Notes: a model not told the origin generated them from the sequence alone. DNA of 64,000 bases from Prostheceraeus crozeri (GCA_907163375.1 CAJQUW010003393.1:1-64000); one strand, 5' to 3'; shown: positions 25,737 through 35,985, counted from the first letter of the stretch. Made by a program: numbers and translations.

Positions 25737-27245
25737 ATGGAAAGTGAAAATAAGGACTCGTTTCTAATCTACTTGCCCAGTAATGCTTCTATGAATAAAT
25801 TTCCCAAAAATAAACCATCAGACTATCGAGTAGAATTAAATCGCCCACTACATTTAGAAGGTGAATGGGAGGTTGGCGTTTCTAGTATTTGCTATGATAG
25901 CAATATTCAGAATGTGAATGATTTGGAGGAAATGATATTGACTCCTCGCACCCATGATGGAATAACGATGAATATTGCATTCCAGTTCCCATACAATTTA
26001 ACATCAGATGGAAAGTGGAACTATGAATGGATTCAGATAAAATCAGATTATTATGAACCATTTGGGAATGAGAAAATTATTAAGGCATTCAATAGTGGTA
26101 ATACTTCCATCATGAAGAATAAAAATCAGAAAGCTTATGAGTTTACTATCTATCATTGGAGTGGGAGACAGTTCCTTCGCTTTCATTCTTTTACTAAAGG
26201 TCTTACACTGAGGTTGGATAATGAATTCTATCCGCATCTCGGTTTTGGCCATGGACTACATCTAACGTCAATTGCTACTGCAAATGTTAAAAAAGTTTAT
26301 TCAAATCGAATCAACAAATTTCATCATAGATTTAAAATATTTGATGAAGATGTTGTAGAATGCGAAGAACGCATCATTTTGAAAAAGCGTGGTGTTCAAC
26401 CTTTATCACTTATTGAGTTAGTAAAACGATGGAATGAGACTGTGGGTAAGAAGTATGGAGAGAAAATTATGGCGGATAAAAATAAGTTGGTCATTCAGAA
26501 ATATAATGACAAACTTACAGTTTATTTCTCTCCAACCTTGCGTCATTTTGTAAGACATTATACACCTATTATTGGAAGCGGTGTGGTGTATGGTTCTCAT
26601 GAATATCACACTAAAGCTGATTCAGTTAATGATGAATGGTGGGTGGACATCTGTGGTGATCGCATCAAGAAAATTTACCAGTCTTATCAAGAATCTAAAG
26701 TTGCTATCAATATAATGCCGCGTCTATATCATACAGTTGAAAGCTTCATTCATGTAGTAAATCCTTATATACAACAGAAGTTGAAGCATGTGATGAAAAG
26801 TAAATATGATGTAAAGACACACCACATTTCGTTTTCAATTGAAAATCAACGCGTTGTTCTGAAACTGGGTGATGACATTCAATGTCAATTGAGTAAAAAT
26901 TTGAAAAAACTCTTTGGTTTTTCAATGCTACAAACTGTGTTTGCTGCTGCGCATACGATTGGTATAGAAACACCAATGACACTTGATAAACATGAACAGC
27001 ACCTTTACATTCAAAGTGATTTGATTCTACCTATTTCTGTTGGTGAGAAAAAAGAATACATTTTACGTGATTTCATTCATGATAAAGACGCTTCATATGG
27101 AATAGTCGAGAAGATGTTTGAATCTATTTTCGTCAAACAAACTATACCCTCTATTGCTATCAAAATTACCAATGGTTTACAAGAGTGCATCCATGTGAAA
27201 GATACTAAATCCCTCGTAACTTTAGTGTTTCGGAAAACAAAGTGA
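25737..27245 (+). CDS. Spike-family protein 2
   Basis: 502 residues from ATG 25737; an upstream ATG at 25707 would give ten more. The N-terminus is FLIYLPSNASMNKF, then LHLEGEWEVGVSSICYDS. Several beta-rich modules follow, with two segments of similar build (RFHSFTKGLTLRLDNEFYPHLGFG; SFSIENQRVVLKLGDDIQCQLSKNLKKLFGF), and the C-terminus is shorter than in its paralogue. No signal peptide or membrane segment is seen. It is a paralogue of the gene at 24300 and more distantly of 9376-10164. It likely sits on or under the virion surface. The ORF is intact. Confidence 0.65.
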   Translation: MESENKDSFLIYLPSNASMNKFPKNKPSDYRVELNRPLHLEGEWEVGVSSICYDSNIQNVNDLEEMILTPRTHDGITMNIAFQFPYNLTSDGKWNYEWIQIKSDYYEPFGNEKIIKAFNSGNTSIMKNKNQKAYEFTIYHWSGRQFLRFHSFTKGLTLRLDNEFYPHLGFGHGLHLTSIATANVKKVYSNRINKFHHRFKIFDEDVVECEERIILKKRGVQPLSLIELVKRWNETVGKKYGEKIMADKNKLVIQKYNDKLTVYFSPTLRHFVRHYTPIIGSGVVYGSHEYHTKADSVNDEWWVDICGDRIKKIYQSYQESKVAINIMPRLYHTVESFIHVVNPYIQQKLKHVMKSKYDVKTHHISFSIENQRVVLKLGDDIQCQLSKNLKKLFGFSMLQTVFAAAHTIGIETPMTLDKHEQHLYIQSDLILPISVGEKKEYILRDFIHDKDASYGIVEKMFESIFVKQTIPSIAIKITNGLQECIHVKDTKSLVTLVFRKTK

Positions 27246-27260
27246 AGTCATTGTGATATG

Positions 27261-27274
27261 TTTATTGAAATAAA
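27261..27274. terminator. bidirectional polyadenylation signal
   Basis: TTTATTGAAATAAA at 27261-27274 gives AATAAA on both strands between the plus-strand spike gene and the convergent PolB gene. Confidence 0.5.
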
Positions 27275-27424
27275 AATATGTATATGAAAAAGTCTTTTCA
27301 CAGATATAGGGGGAATGGGCTGACTGTAGGCATATATTCACAAGGAAAAAACAATCTCATGCGATACATAAAACAACAATGTTTATCTACAGAAATCAAC
27401 ATGAAAATACTAAGTTAAGGATGA
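27275..27424. other. short convergent intergenic gap
   Basis: No gene seen. It lies between the polyadenylation signals and the PolB stop codon. Confidence 0.4.
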
Positions 27425-30400
27425 TTATGCTAAGACGTCTCCTGAATGTGGTAGTGTGAGTTTAATTCTTTTGGGTGGTGGTATGTTTGTGTCAGGATGT
27501 CCATGTGGAAGAGATATGTTGTGTTCTAACCAGCACCTCTTATCCTCCCATGCTGAAAGCGCCCGTTTCCTAAAAGTATGAGTTTTGATCTCATGCGACT
27601 TAGATTTTAAGATTGTCATATTGACGAACGTTATATTCTTATTACTATAGGCTTTCCTGAAATTTTTATGTTTCATGTTAGAGACCAATGATCTTGTTAT
27701 GCCTTTAGCGCGCTTAATACTATCGTCGCTATCCTTCAATTTCATACTGTACATTTTTGGACGGAGGAGAATCATTTCATCTATTTCCTTCCCTGCTGTC
27801 TCATCCTTAAAGCAGCCAAGTTTTGCCTTATTTTTGATGGAGTAGAGTGGGTGATCAGTAGGATAATTTGATGTGTCAAAATATCTTTCTAAAGATTTTC
27901 CTACTTCAATGAAATTTAAATCTTTTTGAGTGGTAATACCTAAGAAGAAACTATCTGTATCACCATCCAACAAACGAACCTCTTTTACGAGAGGACATGG
28001 TTTTAGTATTTTATAAAAGAGTTGGTACATTTCAAGCTTAGAGTAATCTAGTACAGCTTGGCCAATATAGATGGGTTTGCACAACTCAACTTCAGATTTT
28101 ATCATTTTAATACCTACAAGGTCCTCATCGATAATGTCTCTATCGATGAATAGAGGTGATGAGACCAATTTCTTAAATTTTGTAACATCATTGACTAGTT
28201 TATAGTTTACACGCTTTCTAACATCCTCCATCGTCTTACCAAATAGACTATTATTCTTATACTTATAAAAATCTTTTTCAAAATTATTTTGGGCTAGTGC
28301 ACGTTTCTGGCTGTTGCTATCAATATATGCTTTGAGGAAGGCTTTCTGTCTAAATTTAATAATGCGGTGAACTCTTTTTAAAATCATACCCATTTCTAAA
28401 TAAAATTTTAAGATGCTAAAGTGGACTAGATAGTTTTCCTTATCATACTGGGTGAGTAAAAGTTTGCGGCAAGGCTTATAGTCGGGTTGACCGCATGATT
28501 CTAAATCTTTATGAAATTGTTTCATAAAGTCGGAAAACATATCTTTGGTCACTTCACCTGATTCGGGTGCGAGTGGAAAATCTACGGTTTTATGTTTAAT
28601 ATTATTTGGATAGATTAGATCTATCTCAAAATAATATCCCCAATCACCTTCATCTGGAATTGCTAGTATGTTAGAAGGGTTGGAGAGATGCTGAATTTCA
28701 CTATCATCTAACCAGCTCAACTCAGAGTGACGGAGTGGTTTGGATAGTGAACTACCATATAAATTATTTTGGTCATAATACTTAAGATGAGTCTGATCAT
28801 CGCCTACTAATTTTGATTTTAACCTATGTTTATTTACAAATGTGAGACCACCGCGAATTCCTCGCTCAAATAAATTATACATCTCTGGATCTTGTAAGAG
28901 ATGAATGGTCTCACCAGTCATTTTAAAAGCAGACTTAAAGGACATGGCTGGCAGACTGACAAAGTGGACGGGATCTAACTTATCTTCTTCTAATGCCACT
29001 CGTCGAAACTCCTGAAATACATCAGCCAGCAAAAATACATCTAACTTAAGACAGGCAATCATATATTCGCCAAATGTATGGCAGTCAAATTTTATCCATG
29101 CATCTTGTGAATGATCATAATCTTCGGTCTTACACTCTGCGCCGCTCAAATCATTTTTAAATTTATCTATGGGCGGAAGAGAAGTCTCGCCGAGTTTACT
29201 AATCGCATCAAAATATGCATATGGAAAGACTCCTTTCCGTGTGATGACTTCATCGGTTAGATTTGGATATTGTTTCTTAAGATTTTGTGTTAGTGGAAGA
29301 GACTTTAGATTTTGTACGAGAGAGGCCAGTGATGCAGTCATGAATTGGTAGGAATCTAAAAATTTTATATCAAAATAGACCGTCTTATTTTCTTTAGTTT
29401 TATCGACAGGCACTTTTGCTGTCATGGCCATAAACTTCTCTCTCGTTTGTGCTATTACATCAAGCTTCCACTCTTTCATTTGACCTAAACCTCCTTTTAT
29501 TATCATATGGCTGTCGTAGCCCTTGAAATTATGGAAAATGACGGGTAATGTACGCCGTTTCATCCTAAGTGAAAAATTGCATTTTGAACATAGTGCGTTT
29601 CTAAATTTACCAGTGATGTGATCATGGTCGCGCACTTTCTTAATCTTATCATCATCAAATGTTTTACTACATTTGGGGCAAACGTTGCAACTATCAAATT
29701 TTGCTTGATCATCTGCCGTCATATGCAATGATCTGCGATAGAGTTCACCATCATACTTTTGTTGAAATTTTACAGCCTGTTCGAGGAATTGTAGGAATTG
29801 GTAAATACAATCCTCACCTTGCCAGACGTGCATTTTATTTTTTCTATTTTGGAAATGGTGATGCCATACTTCATAGCAGGATATGGCTGCTGGCTTGTGG
29901 ATGATATCATCGATATAGCATTCGATGTCAGCATAGATGACACGAAGAGGACTTAGTTCATCGCCATTCTCTCTATATGAAAAGTCCTTATCTTTGGGCA
30001 TGCGCTCCATTTGTAGTTTACCTCGCTTACACCATTCGTAATGAGTTTCAAATCTATTTTTACTCCTAAAGTTGCGAATGCATCTGTCACAGTAATAAAT
30101 CTCTGATGAGCTAGAATTTCTTAAGTGGTGGTATAAGCGAGAAATTTTGGGAATACCGCAGTAGTGCCATTCCTCACTATCATCCTGTCTTACTAATAAA
30201 AGGTTGACAACGTGGTCATAACAACTCGAACGCGAGTTGTAGCGGACACCCTTCAATCCCTTTTCCTAAACATGGAGAACTATTTTGATGTTGTTCAATT
30301 TTTCAAATTTTTCTATATCTTTAATTTTCATATCTTCACTATTGCAGTCATCAAACTTTAATTCATTCTCCCACTGTTGATACTTACTCTTACGGTATCG

Positions 30401-31273
30401 GCTATACTGTACATCATTATAGTGGAGAATGGAGAGGACGGCATACTTAAAACATTGCGATTCGCAATCTACAGAAATAACTGCTGCTTTATTTCTTAAA
30501 TTTTTCGGAAGTTTAAAGGAGCCCCGTCCAGAGTAGTTCTCTAATAAAGTGATTTTAATCATGGCGGTCTCAATACCATCAAAAACGAGACCAATATCAC
30601 GCTCGTTAAATTTATCTATGTTTAATTTTAACCCTTGGATATGAAAATTTATCCAAGAGTCACAGTCTACAACTTCGGTTGCAGGAGAGGAGGGTATGTG
30701 AAACTCCAACCTCTCTACTATTTGACCAGTATGGTGGTCGATTTTTACATATTTTATTTTGAGATAGATGAGCGCCTTCATTCTAAAATTGACTAAATTG
30801 TTGAAGAGCGCACCAATCAAAGATGAATTTTGATGAAACCATTCTTCAAAGTCAGTAATGGTTTCTGAGGATTCCATCTGGTAGTTCCTCACTAAATTAT
30901 TTATCGACACTTCAGAGAGTCGGATAGAGGAGGTGCTAGTATAACTATCGTCACTGTGTGTATGTCAACGTCTATGTGAAGATAGTTCAAAATGTGACTC
31001 AAAAGACTGAATGCATAAATCGCAAGAAAAGGAGACATCGTTAACAGAATCATCCCCACCTTCGGAGATTGATGCTGACTTAGGTCTACAAACACCTCGC
31101 TTGATGTGTCGGACGAGATCACGCTTCCTCGTGAAGATGTGTCCACAGTCAGCACATTCCCGATCGTTGCATTCCCGCGACAATGTTGACATGGAGTCGC
31201 TGTTGTTATCCAACTCGCTCGAGATGGGACTGGTATCACCTGAAAGAGAAATCATTCTTTCATCTCTGTTCAA
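27425..31273 (-). CDS. polB: Protein-primed-type family B DNA polymerase with N-terminal zinc fingers; in-frame TGA (30965) and TAG (30266)
   Basis: One reading frame runs from ATG 31273 to 27425 with stops at 30965-30967 and 30266-30268. Segment 1 has two zinc-finger motifs (CADCGHIFTRKRDLVRH; CDLCIQSFESHFELSSHR). Segment 2 (30964-30269) has the PolB N-terminal domain also found alone at 17001-17411, and CESQCFKYAVLSIL. Segment 3 (30265-27425) has a further finger (CDRCIRNFRSKNRFETHYEWC), ExoI (ADIEC), a CPKC..DHDH..CSKCN zinc cluster, ExoII (FKGYDSHM), ExoIII (CLKLDVFLLAD), motif A (YYDQNNLYG), motif B (KNNSLFGK) and motif C (GDTDSFF). The AT-rich polymerase also begins with a zinc finger, supporting one gene. 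All catalytic motifs are intact in segment 3. The promoter is at 31605-31652. Confidence 0.85.
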
Positions 31274-31604
31274 GTCTCAGTGTATTGTTACAACCTACCT
31301 TGACTCAACAACTCTAAACTTTCCTCGAGAAGGGAGGGCGTTGGTGATGAAGTTGATGCCTGAAATTGAGGAAGATGCTATTAGCCACACGTTTGAGGGA
31401 GATGAGAGAGGAAATCTTCAACTTACCATTTCAACGAAATCAAGTTTAATGTTGATACTTCAACAAGATAGAGACTTCACTCAAATTTGGAATTCACGAG
31501 ATAGCAGTTCACTTGTACACCTCAAATAATAACAGAATTCGCTAGAGAACACTTCACTTATACGTCTCAAAGACAGAGTGAAATGATACGGATGTCACTT
31601 TACA

Positions 31605-31652
31605 TATATATACTTTCATATTCATCATTCATTGGCTGTTCATTCTGATTGG
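31605..31652 (-). promoter_or_regulatory. CCAAT-CCAAT-TATA promoter (leftward) for PolB
   Basis: On the minus strand CCAAT boxes lie at 31652-31648 and 31635-31631 (17 bp apart), followed by TATATATA at 31612-31605. Spacing and order match the rightward promoter at 15259-15306. Transcription would run into the zinc-finger/PolB gene. Confidence 0.75.
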
Positions 31653-31709
31653 TTGCTTGTTGATACTTAAGAACTAGAAAACATTTCAAAGTTATTATTC
31701 ACAGTCAAC

Positions 31710-32158
31710 ATGACAAGCCCTCCGACAACGCCGAATACAAAATTCTCTTCTCCATGCTCAACACCAAAGGCGCTCGTTGCACCAAACGCTCCAACGAAGG
31801 GGAAGGTAGAGAAGGTGTACCGACTGGACAATATCAGAAAGTTGTCATTAGCAGCGGATGACGAAGAGGAGAGTGTATGTGAGAAGGAGTGTCCCGACTT
31901 AACAGGCGTGAGGTGGAAGTATCTCCAGTACGATACTGACGATGTGATGGAGATCACCAGCACCAAATTCCTCCACCAATTATGGGAGTGGTACACCCTA
32001 ACTCCCAGCCACGAACTATGGCGGAGTGGGAGTATATTGACAAAGTGAGGCTCGCAGTGGAAGAACGATTGAAACAAGTGAACTGTTTTTGTGATCTATG
32101 TGAAGCCAGACTCTGGGACGATATTGACGATGAAGACCTTTTGAAATACATGCCATAA
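31710..32158 (+). CDS. Small acidic protein of unknown function, frameshift near 32010-32025
   Basis: The first frame encodes a Pro/Thr/Ser-rich start with a nuclear-localisation-like KGKVEK, then an acidic part (AADDEEESVCEKECPDL) and TGVRWKYLQYDTDDVMEI. The other frame takes over at about 32020 (MAEWEYIDKVRLAVEERLK, CFCDLCEARLWDDIDDEDLLKYMP) and ends at TAA 32156, which overlaps AATAAA (32157-32162). Both halves look protein-like and adjoin without a gap, so one gene with an indel is likely. No family is recognised; an early regulatory protein is possible. It lies divergent to PolB. Confidence 0.5.
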
Positions 32159-32162
32159 TAAA

Positions 32163-32750
32163 TTTTTATTTCATATTATCTTTGCTTTCATACTGACTTA
32201 CTTGAATGGGGCTTCAGTGGATGATTTAACCATGTATACTTTTTCATTTGGAAATAGTAGCACACTTAGTTTAACTTGCAATTCTTATAACATTTCATAT
32301 GGATGATAATGGTAGATGAAATAGTGTTAGATAGAATTAAGATAGCTTACACTTCTGATACAGGGATAGCAATCGACTGCGATCCATGTGTAAAGAGCTT
32401 GTTAGACTACGGAAGAGAGAAGTGTGTTATGTTGCGTGTGGCGCGTGAGTGTCCTCCCATTTCATTCCATTCATCAATTCATCTCATTGATAGAGACAGG
32501 TAGAACTCATGGTTCTCATAACGTATGCAATGGATAGTTTATAAGGCAACCTTCGACAGTTGGCTAAATGTCGCCCTGACGCGAATGCATACTACGTTGA
32601 GACAGAGGCAATCACTTGCAAACATGACGCAGAGAGGTTTAACAAGATTGACCATTGCCGAATGTCCCTTGCAGTATACATAGCTACGGGTTTCACCGCC
32701 GCCCTTTACAGGAACGCCCGTCGAAAGGAAGTATTACACCGAACTTCATT
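32163..32750. other. intergenic segment with no convincing gene
   Basis: A short plus-strand ORF (32303-32503) has no recognisable features. The phrase CAGGGATAGCAATCGACTGC at about 32359 recurs at 33259, indicating duplication and rearrangement of this region. Confidence 0.4.
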
Positions 32751-32896
32751 TGCAACGTTCAAGTTGACTGATAGCAGATTCAACTTAATGATAGTATTCG
32801 CCAGTCCGAAGACTGCCCAGGGCAAACCGCGTGGAGGTTCTATCATGTCTTGCCCCATGGTGGCCCTTAAGAGAGCCGATGGTTCATTCTCGGGGT
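32751..32896. repeat. direct repeat, copy A (about 140 bp)
   Basis: AACGTTCAAGTTGACTGATAG through GAGAGCCGATGGTTCATTCTCG. It matches 33282-33421 with few differences. Translated on the minus strand it gives a plausible peptide (IEPPRGLPWAVFGLAN), so it may be a duplicated coding or exon fragment. Confidence 0.7.
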
Positions 32897-32911
32897 GTGA
32901 ATTTAAGTTGA

Positions 32912-33169
32912 CTATTGGCTGGAATAGTCAATGGGTATGACGGTTAGGTTGTCATAGACCCTATACCGCCTAGCTCGTGCTGGTGCATCTGGAACCTTTC
33001 GGATGCGAGTGGTATTTGGAGTCCACACCCCATCCGTCCAAACGATCTTCTCGATCTTCCCCTTCTTCTCATCCTCTTCATCCCACTCGTCGAGGATGAC
33101 GAACTCGGGAATGGCGTTGTCTTCATCGATGAAGACGGGAATGCTGTTGGCAGGAGACGTTGCTTCCAT
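32912..33169 (-). CDS. Small acidic protein (85 aa)
   Basis: 85 residues, with the centre EFVILDEWDEEDEKKGKIEKIVWTDG and a basic C-terminus (ARARRYRVYD). A TATA-like CCTATATAAG lies on the minus strand at 33218-33209, about 40 bp before the ATG, which supports a real gene. It is not recognised, and may be an accessory or regulatory viral protein. Confidence 0.5.
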   Translation of the reverse strand: MEATSPANSIPVFIDEDNAIPEFVILDEWDEEDEKKGKIEKIVWTDGVWTPNTTRIRKVPDAPARARRYRVYDNLTVIPIDYSSQ

Positions 33170-33208
33170 CGTGACTTGAAATTGAATGAGAAGCGCGACA
33201 ATCTTCTG

Positions 33209-33218
33209 GCTTATATAG
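33209..33218 (-). promoter_or_regulatory. TATA-like element upstream of 33169
   Basis: CCTATATAAG on the minus strand, 40-49 bp before the start codon. Confidence 0.5.
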
Positions 33219-33281
33219 GGTTTTCAACAATGAATTGCTCAACAGCGAATCAGAATGCTTCAGGGATAGCAATCGACTGCA

Positions 33282-33421
33282 TAACGTTCAAGTTGACTGA
33301 TAGCAGATTCAACTTAATGATAGCATTCGCCAGTCCGAAGACTGCCCAGGGCAAACCGCGAGGAGGTTCTATCAAATCTTGCCCCATGGTGGCCCTTATG
33401 AGAGCCGTTGGTTCGTTCTCG
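33282..33421. repeat. direct repeat, copy B (about 140 bp)
   Basis: See copy A at 32751. Here the CAGGGATAGCAATCGACTGC phrase directly precedes it, whereas in copy A it lies 370 bp away. Confidence 0.7.
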
Positions 33422-33500
33422 CCGCATCTGAAAAATAGAAAGAAAATAGATGAAATTATATTCAAGTGATAGAGATGATATTAATTTACCATAAATCAAT

Positions 33501-34700
33501 TCAACCGGTTCGTTGAACCTTCGATGGTGGTGGCTGAGGCAGGTACTTGGCCGGCAATTTTCGCTTACGATGGCGCAATTCCTGAATGTCACCATTGTGC
33601 TTAATGCTTATGTGGAGACAGCGAATATCTGGCATTGCTCCTTCGTAGCACTCGCTCGTTTTATCCAAATCCTCCGACTCCATTATTACATCGTCGATAA
33701 TTTTGCTACCGACTACGGGGAGGTGGAGCGTTGTTCTTCTCTCCTTGACAGCGTTATTCTTCGCCTCAAGAAGAGCCATCTTCTCCTGCTCATGTTGGAG
33801 TTTGAGCGTCGCCTCCTTCGCCTTCATATTCTTAATGCATGTGTCCTGATCCTCTACGCGACTCTCACTCGCTAGAGCTCTCTTTTGGAAACCTTCCAAC
33901 TTTAATACTTGAGCCTTAAGACTCCTAATTTCCGCCACCTGCTTTTTGAGTTCAAAATTCTCATCCCTTAATGCGGAGCATTCGTTTTTATAACGGCTCA
34001 TTTCATCCTTGAGCTTCTTAATGGCATACTCTTGGCTAACCCTCGCCACACCATCATCCTTAGCCCACTGCTTGGCTTGGGCTTTGATACCTCTCCCTTT
34101 TTTAGGTGAGGAGTGCATTTTTGGCGCTGGCACTGGCCGACTCTTCACAATCGTCTTATCGGGTTTAGGAGCTATGATCGCCTCCTCGGGTTTGCTAGTG
34201 ACGACCACCTCTTCCGTTTCCGATTCAGATTCGGAGATTTCCGACTCAGAGCTAGAAGAGCTGAGGTGAGATGTCGTTGGCTGCACATTCTTGCAGTCTT
34301 GTATGGCTTGAACTGCCATCTGCAGCTCTGTCTCCGCATCTAGATCAACTTGAGGTCTTTCAACAGGTGGGATGATGACCTTCCCAACCTCTGAGGCATG
34401 CGTCTCTGTCTCCTCATCTTGATTAGGTTTTTCAAAAAGTGGGGTGATGGCTAACCCAACCTCTGAGGTGGTATAATTTTTCACCTTCTTAATGAGACAT
34501 GTTGAATGCGTCTTATAGAAAAACTCGTTCAGGTTTCCCCTGACGAATTTCATACATGATGTGCATCCGCTCACCACAGCGACCTCCTTATGCTCTTCGG
34601 GAGAGTCGGGGAATTTATTTAAATGGCGCTTGAACTCGCCACCTCGCTTGACTTCGCCACATAGGCACTTTTTAAAATGAAACTTTGTATTTCCTCCCAT
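33501..34700 (-). CDS. Zinc-cluster and coiled-coil protein of unknown function
   Basis: 399 residues from Met at 34700 (MGGNTKFHFKK). The longer ORF start is less likely because the minus strand there shows a pyrimidine tract ending TTTACAG just before, a possible splice acceptor. The N-terminus has spaced Cys/His (CLCGEVKRGGEFKRH, EEHKEV, GCTSCMKF, THSTC). Then comes a Ser/Glu-rich stretch (SSSSSESEISESESETEE), a proline-rich basic part, a coiled coil (about 215-330) and a conserved-looking C-terminus with a KRKLPAKY basic cluster. Nuclear location is likely. It may be a viral regulator or scaffold. Confidence 0.6.
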   Translation of the reverse strand: MGGNTKFHFKKCLCGEVKRGGEFKRHLNKFPDSPEEHKEVAVVSGCTSCMKFVRGNLNEFFYKTHSTCLIKKVKNYTTSEVGLAITPLFEKPNQDEETETHASEVGKVIIPPVERPQVDLDAETELQMAVQAIQDCKNVQPTTSHLSSSSSESEISESESETEEVVVTSKPEEAIIAPKPDKTIVKSRPVPAPKMHSSPKKGRGIKAQAKQWAKDDGVARVSQEYAIKKLKDEMSRYKNECSALRDENFELKKQVAEIRSLKAQVLKLEGFQKRALASESRVEDQDTCIKNMKAKEATLKLQHEQEKMALLEAKNNAVKERRTTLHLPVVGSKIIDDVIMESEDLDKTSECYEGAMPDIRCLHISIKHNGDIQELRHRKRKLPAKYLPQPPPSKVQRTG

Positions 34701-34759
34701 TTTGTAACTTATGTATCTGTAAAGGAAGGATGAAATAGAATTACTAACAGGCGACATTG

Positions 34760-35392
34760 GCAGTCATTTTTATAATCATACAGCTAAATTGTGAGATTGG
34801 TGGAAAGTGTCGAACCTTTGAATCCGTTACAGGCATTACTCAGAGGGGATCTTATCCCAACTCCAAGGCCTCGGCCCACAAATCCAACCTCCCGCGGACA
34901 GAGCGTGCGTCATATCACTGTGTTGGTATCCGGACCCCGATTTTGACATAAAAATCAGTGGATTGTTTACAAAGGTTGCAAATTCCAAGCCGAAGCTCGC
35001 CTCCCACAACTTTATAAATGTCTTAGTTGAATTCAGCAGGGTCGAAAACCCCAGAAAACCTCCAAAACTAGTGAATTTAAATTTTTCAATTTTTTAGCAC
35101 TACTTATGAAATTTTATAAGTAGTCTATCACTTAGGGCAGGTCAATAGCGACCGAACCTTTTTTTAATCAAGTCAAACGGACTTGTAGAAGCAAAGTGAC
35201 AAGCCTTTAAAGTTTTGGAGTCTTTTATGGCCTGGAGACGAAGGCCATCTCCTGGCTAACCTCGACTTACCGTTGACAATCTCTCGTATTAATGTCAAGT
35301 CTCTGTCGGTTCCCAGCTTATATAGTGTGTGGCGATGAGCTGATGACGTAATACCCATCATCCAAACACTAAAAACCCGTCTATCTCCGGTT
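34760..35392. other. non-coding segment between last gene and right arm
   Basis: No supported gene. A short palindrome ACTACTTATGAAATTTTATAAGTAGT lies at about 35100-35125. A short ORF at 34757-34951 has no features. Confidence 0.4.
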
Positions 35393-35985
35393 CTAGTGCT
35401 CCGATTGAGCTGGAAATACACCATTTCCATGTAGAATTTGACACTGAATCCGAATCTGGCCTCCGTTTTCCCATCCGATGCTTCGTTTTGGCTCCACAGT
35501 AGGCAGCCATCGCAAAAATTCTAACTCGTTTTTTCGAAAAATGTTGAAAACTTTTTCTCTCCGATTGACTTGAAACTCACCATGCAGATAGAGAATTTCA
35601 CGCTGATTCCAAATCTGAAATCCGTTTTCCAATCCGATGCTTCGTTTTGAAGCTACAGCCCAAAACGTCCCAAATTCTAACTCTGTCGTTTTTCGCCAAT
35701 GTCCCAAAATCTTAAATGGCGTCTCACATCTAAACGAAGACAGATATGAACAAGCCGATTCTTTCAGTGAATTTTTCTCACTCTTACCTTTCAAACGAGC
35801 TATTGCACGACAAAATCCGTCCACTAGAAGCAAAATTGGAAGTTTGGCGCAGGGGGGGGGACGTCAGCGAAAATTTTTTCTCTCCGATTGCGTTCAAATT
35901 CACCATACCGATGCAGAATTTCACGCTGAATCCGAATCTGGCCTCCGTTTTCCCATCCGATGCTTCTTTAACAGCTACCAGCTGA
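35393..35985. repeat. right inverted arm of the provirus (tandem repeats, inverted)
   Basis: The reverse complement of the left-arm units, including AAATTCTAACTCTGTCG, the CTAGAAGCAAAATTGGAAG block and the GGGGGGGG run at about 35854. The arm is shorter (about two subunits) than the left one. It ends in GATGCTTC at about 35967; gypsy gag sequence follows. Confidence 0.85.

Larger units (their letters stand above)
13206..35985. mobile_element. Polinton/adintovirus-type endogenous virus (about 22.8 kb), inserted in gypsy gag
   Basis: The hallmark set is present: protein-primed-type PolB, retroviral-like integrase with chromodomain, FtsK-type packaging ATPase, adenovirus-type cysteine protease and a double jelly-roll major capsid protein, plus core and spike-like proteins. 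Inverted arms made of the same tandem repeat flank it (13367-15244 and 35393-35985). The exact ends and the expected six-base target duplication could not be fixed. Genes fall in alternating blocks: plus 15397-22991, minus 24264-23018, plus 24300-27245, minus 31273-27425, plus 31710-32158, minus 33169-32912 and minus 34700-33501. At least four frameshifts and three in-frame stops show decay. Confidence 0.85.

Noticed and set aside
31011-31529. 172-residue plus-strand ORF
   Set aside because: It lies opposite the zinc-finger start and leader of PolB and has no domain; considered a shadow.
34790-34950. Possible tRNA-derived repeat
   Set aside because: GC-rich words are present but no A/B box pair or cloverleaf could be laid out.
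34757-34951. Short ORF next to the coiled-coil gene
   Set aside because: No homology pattern, promoter or conserved residues visible.
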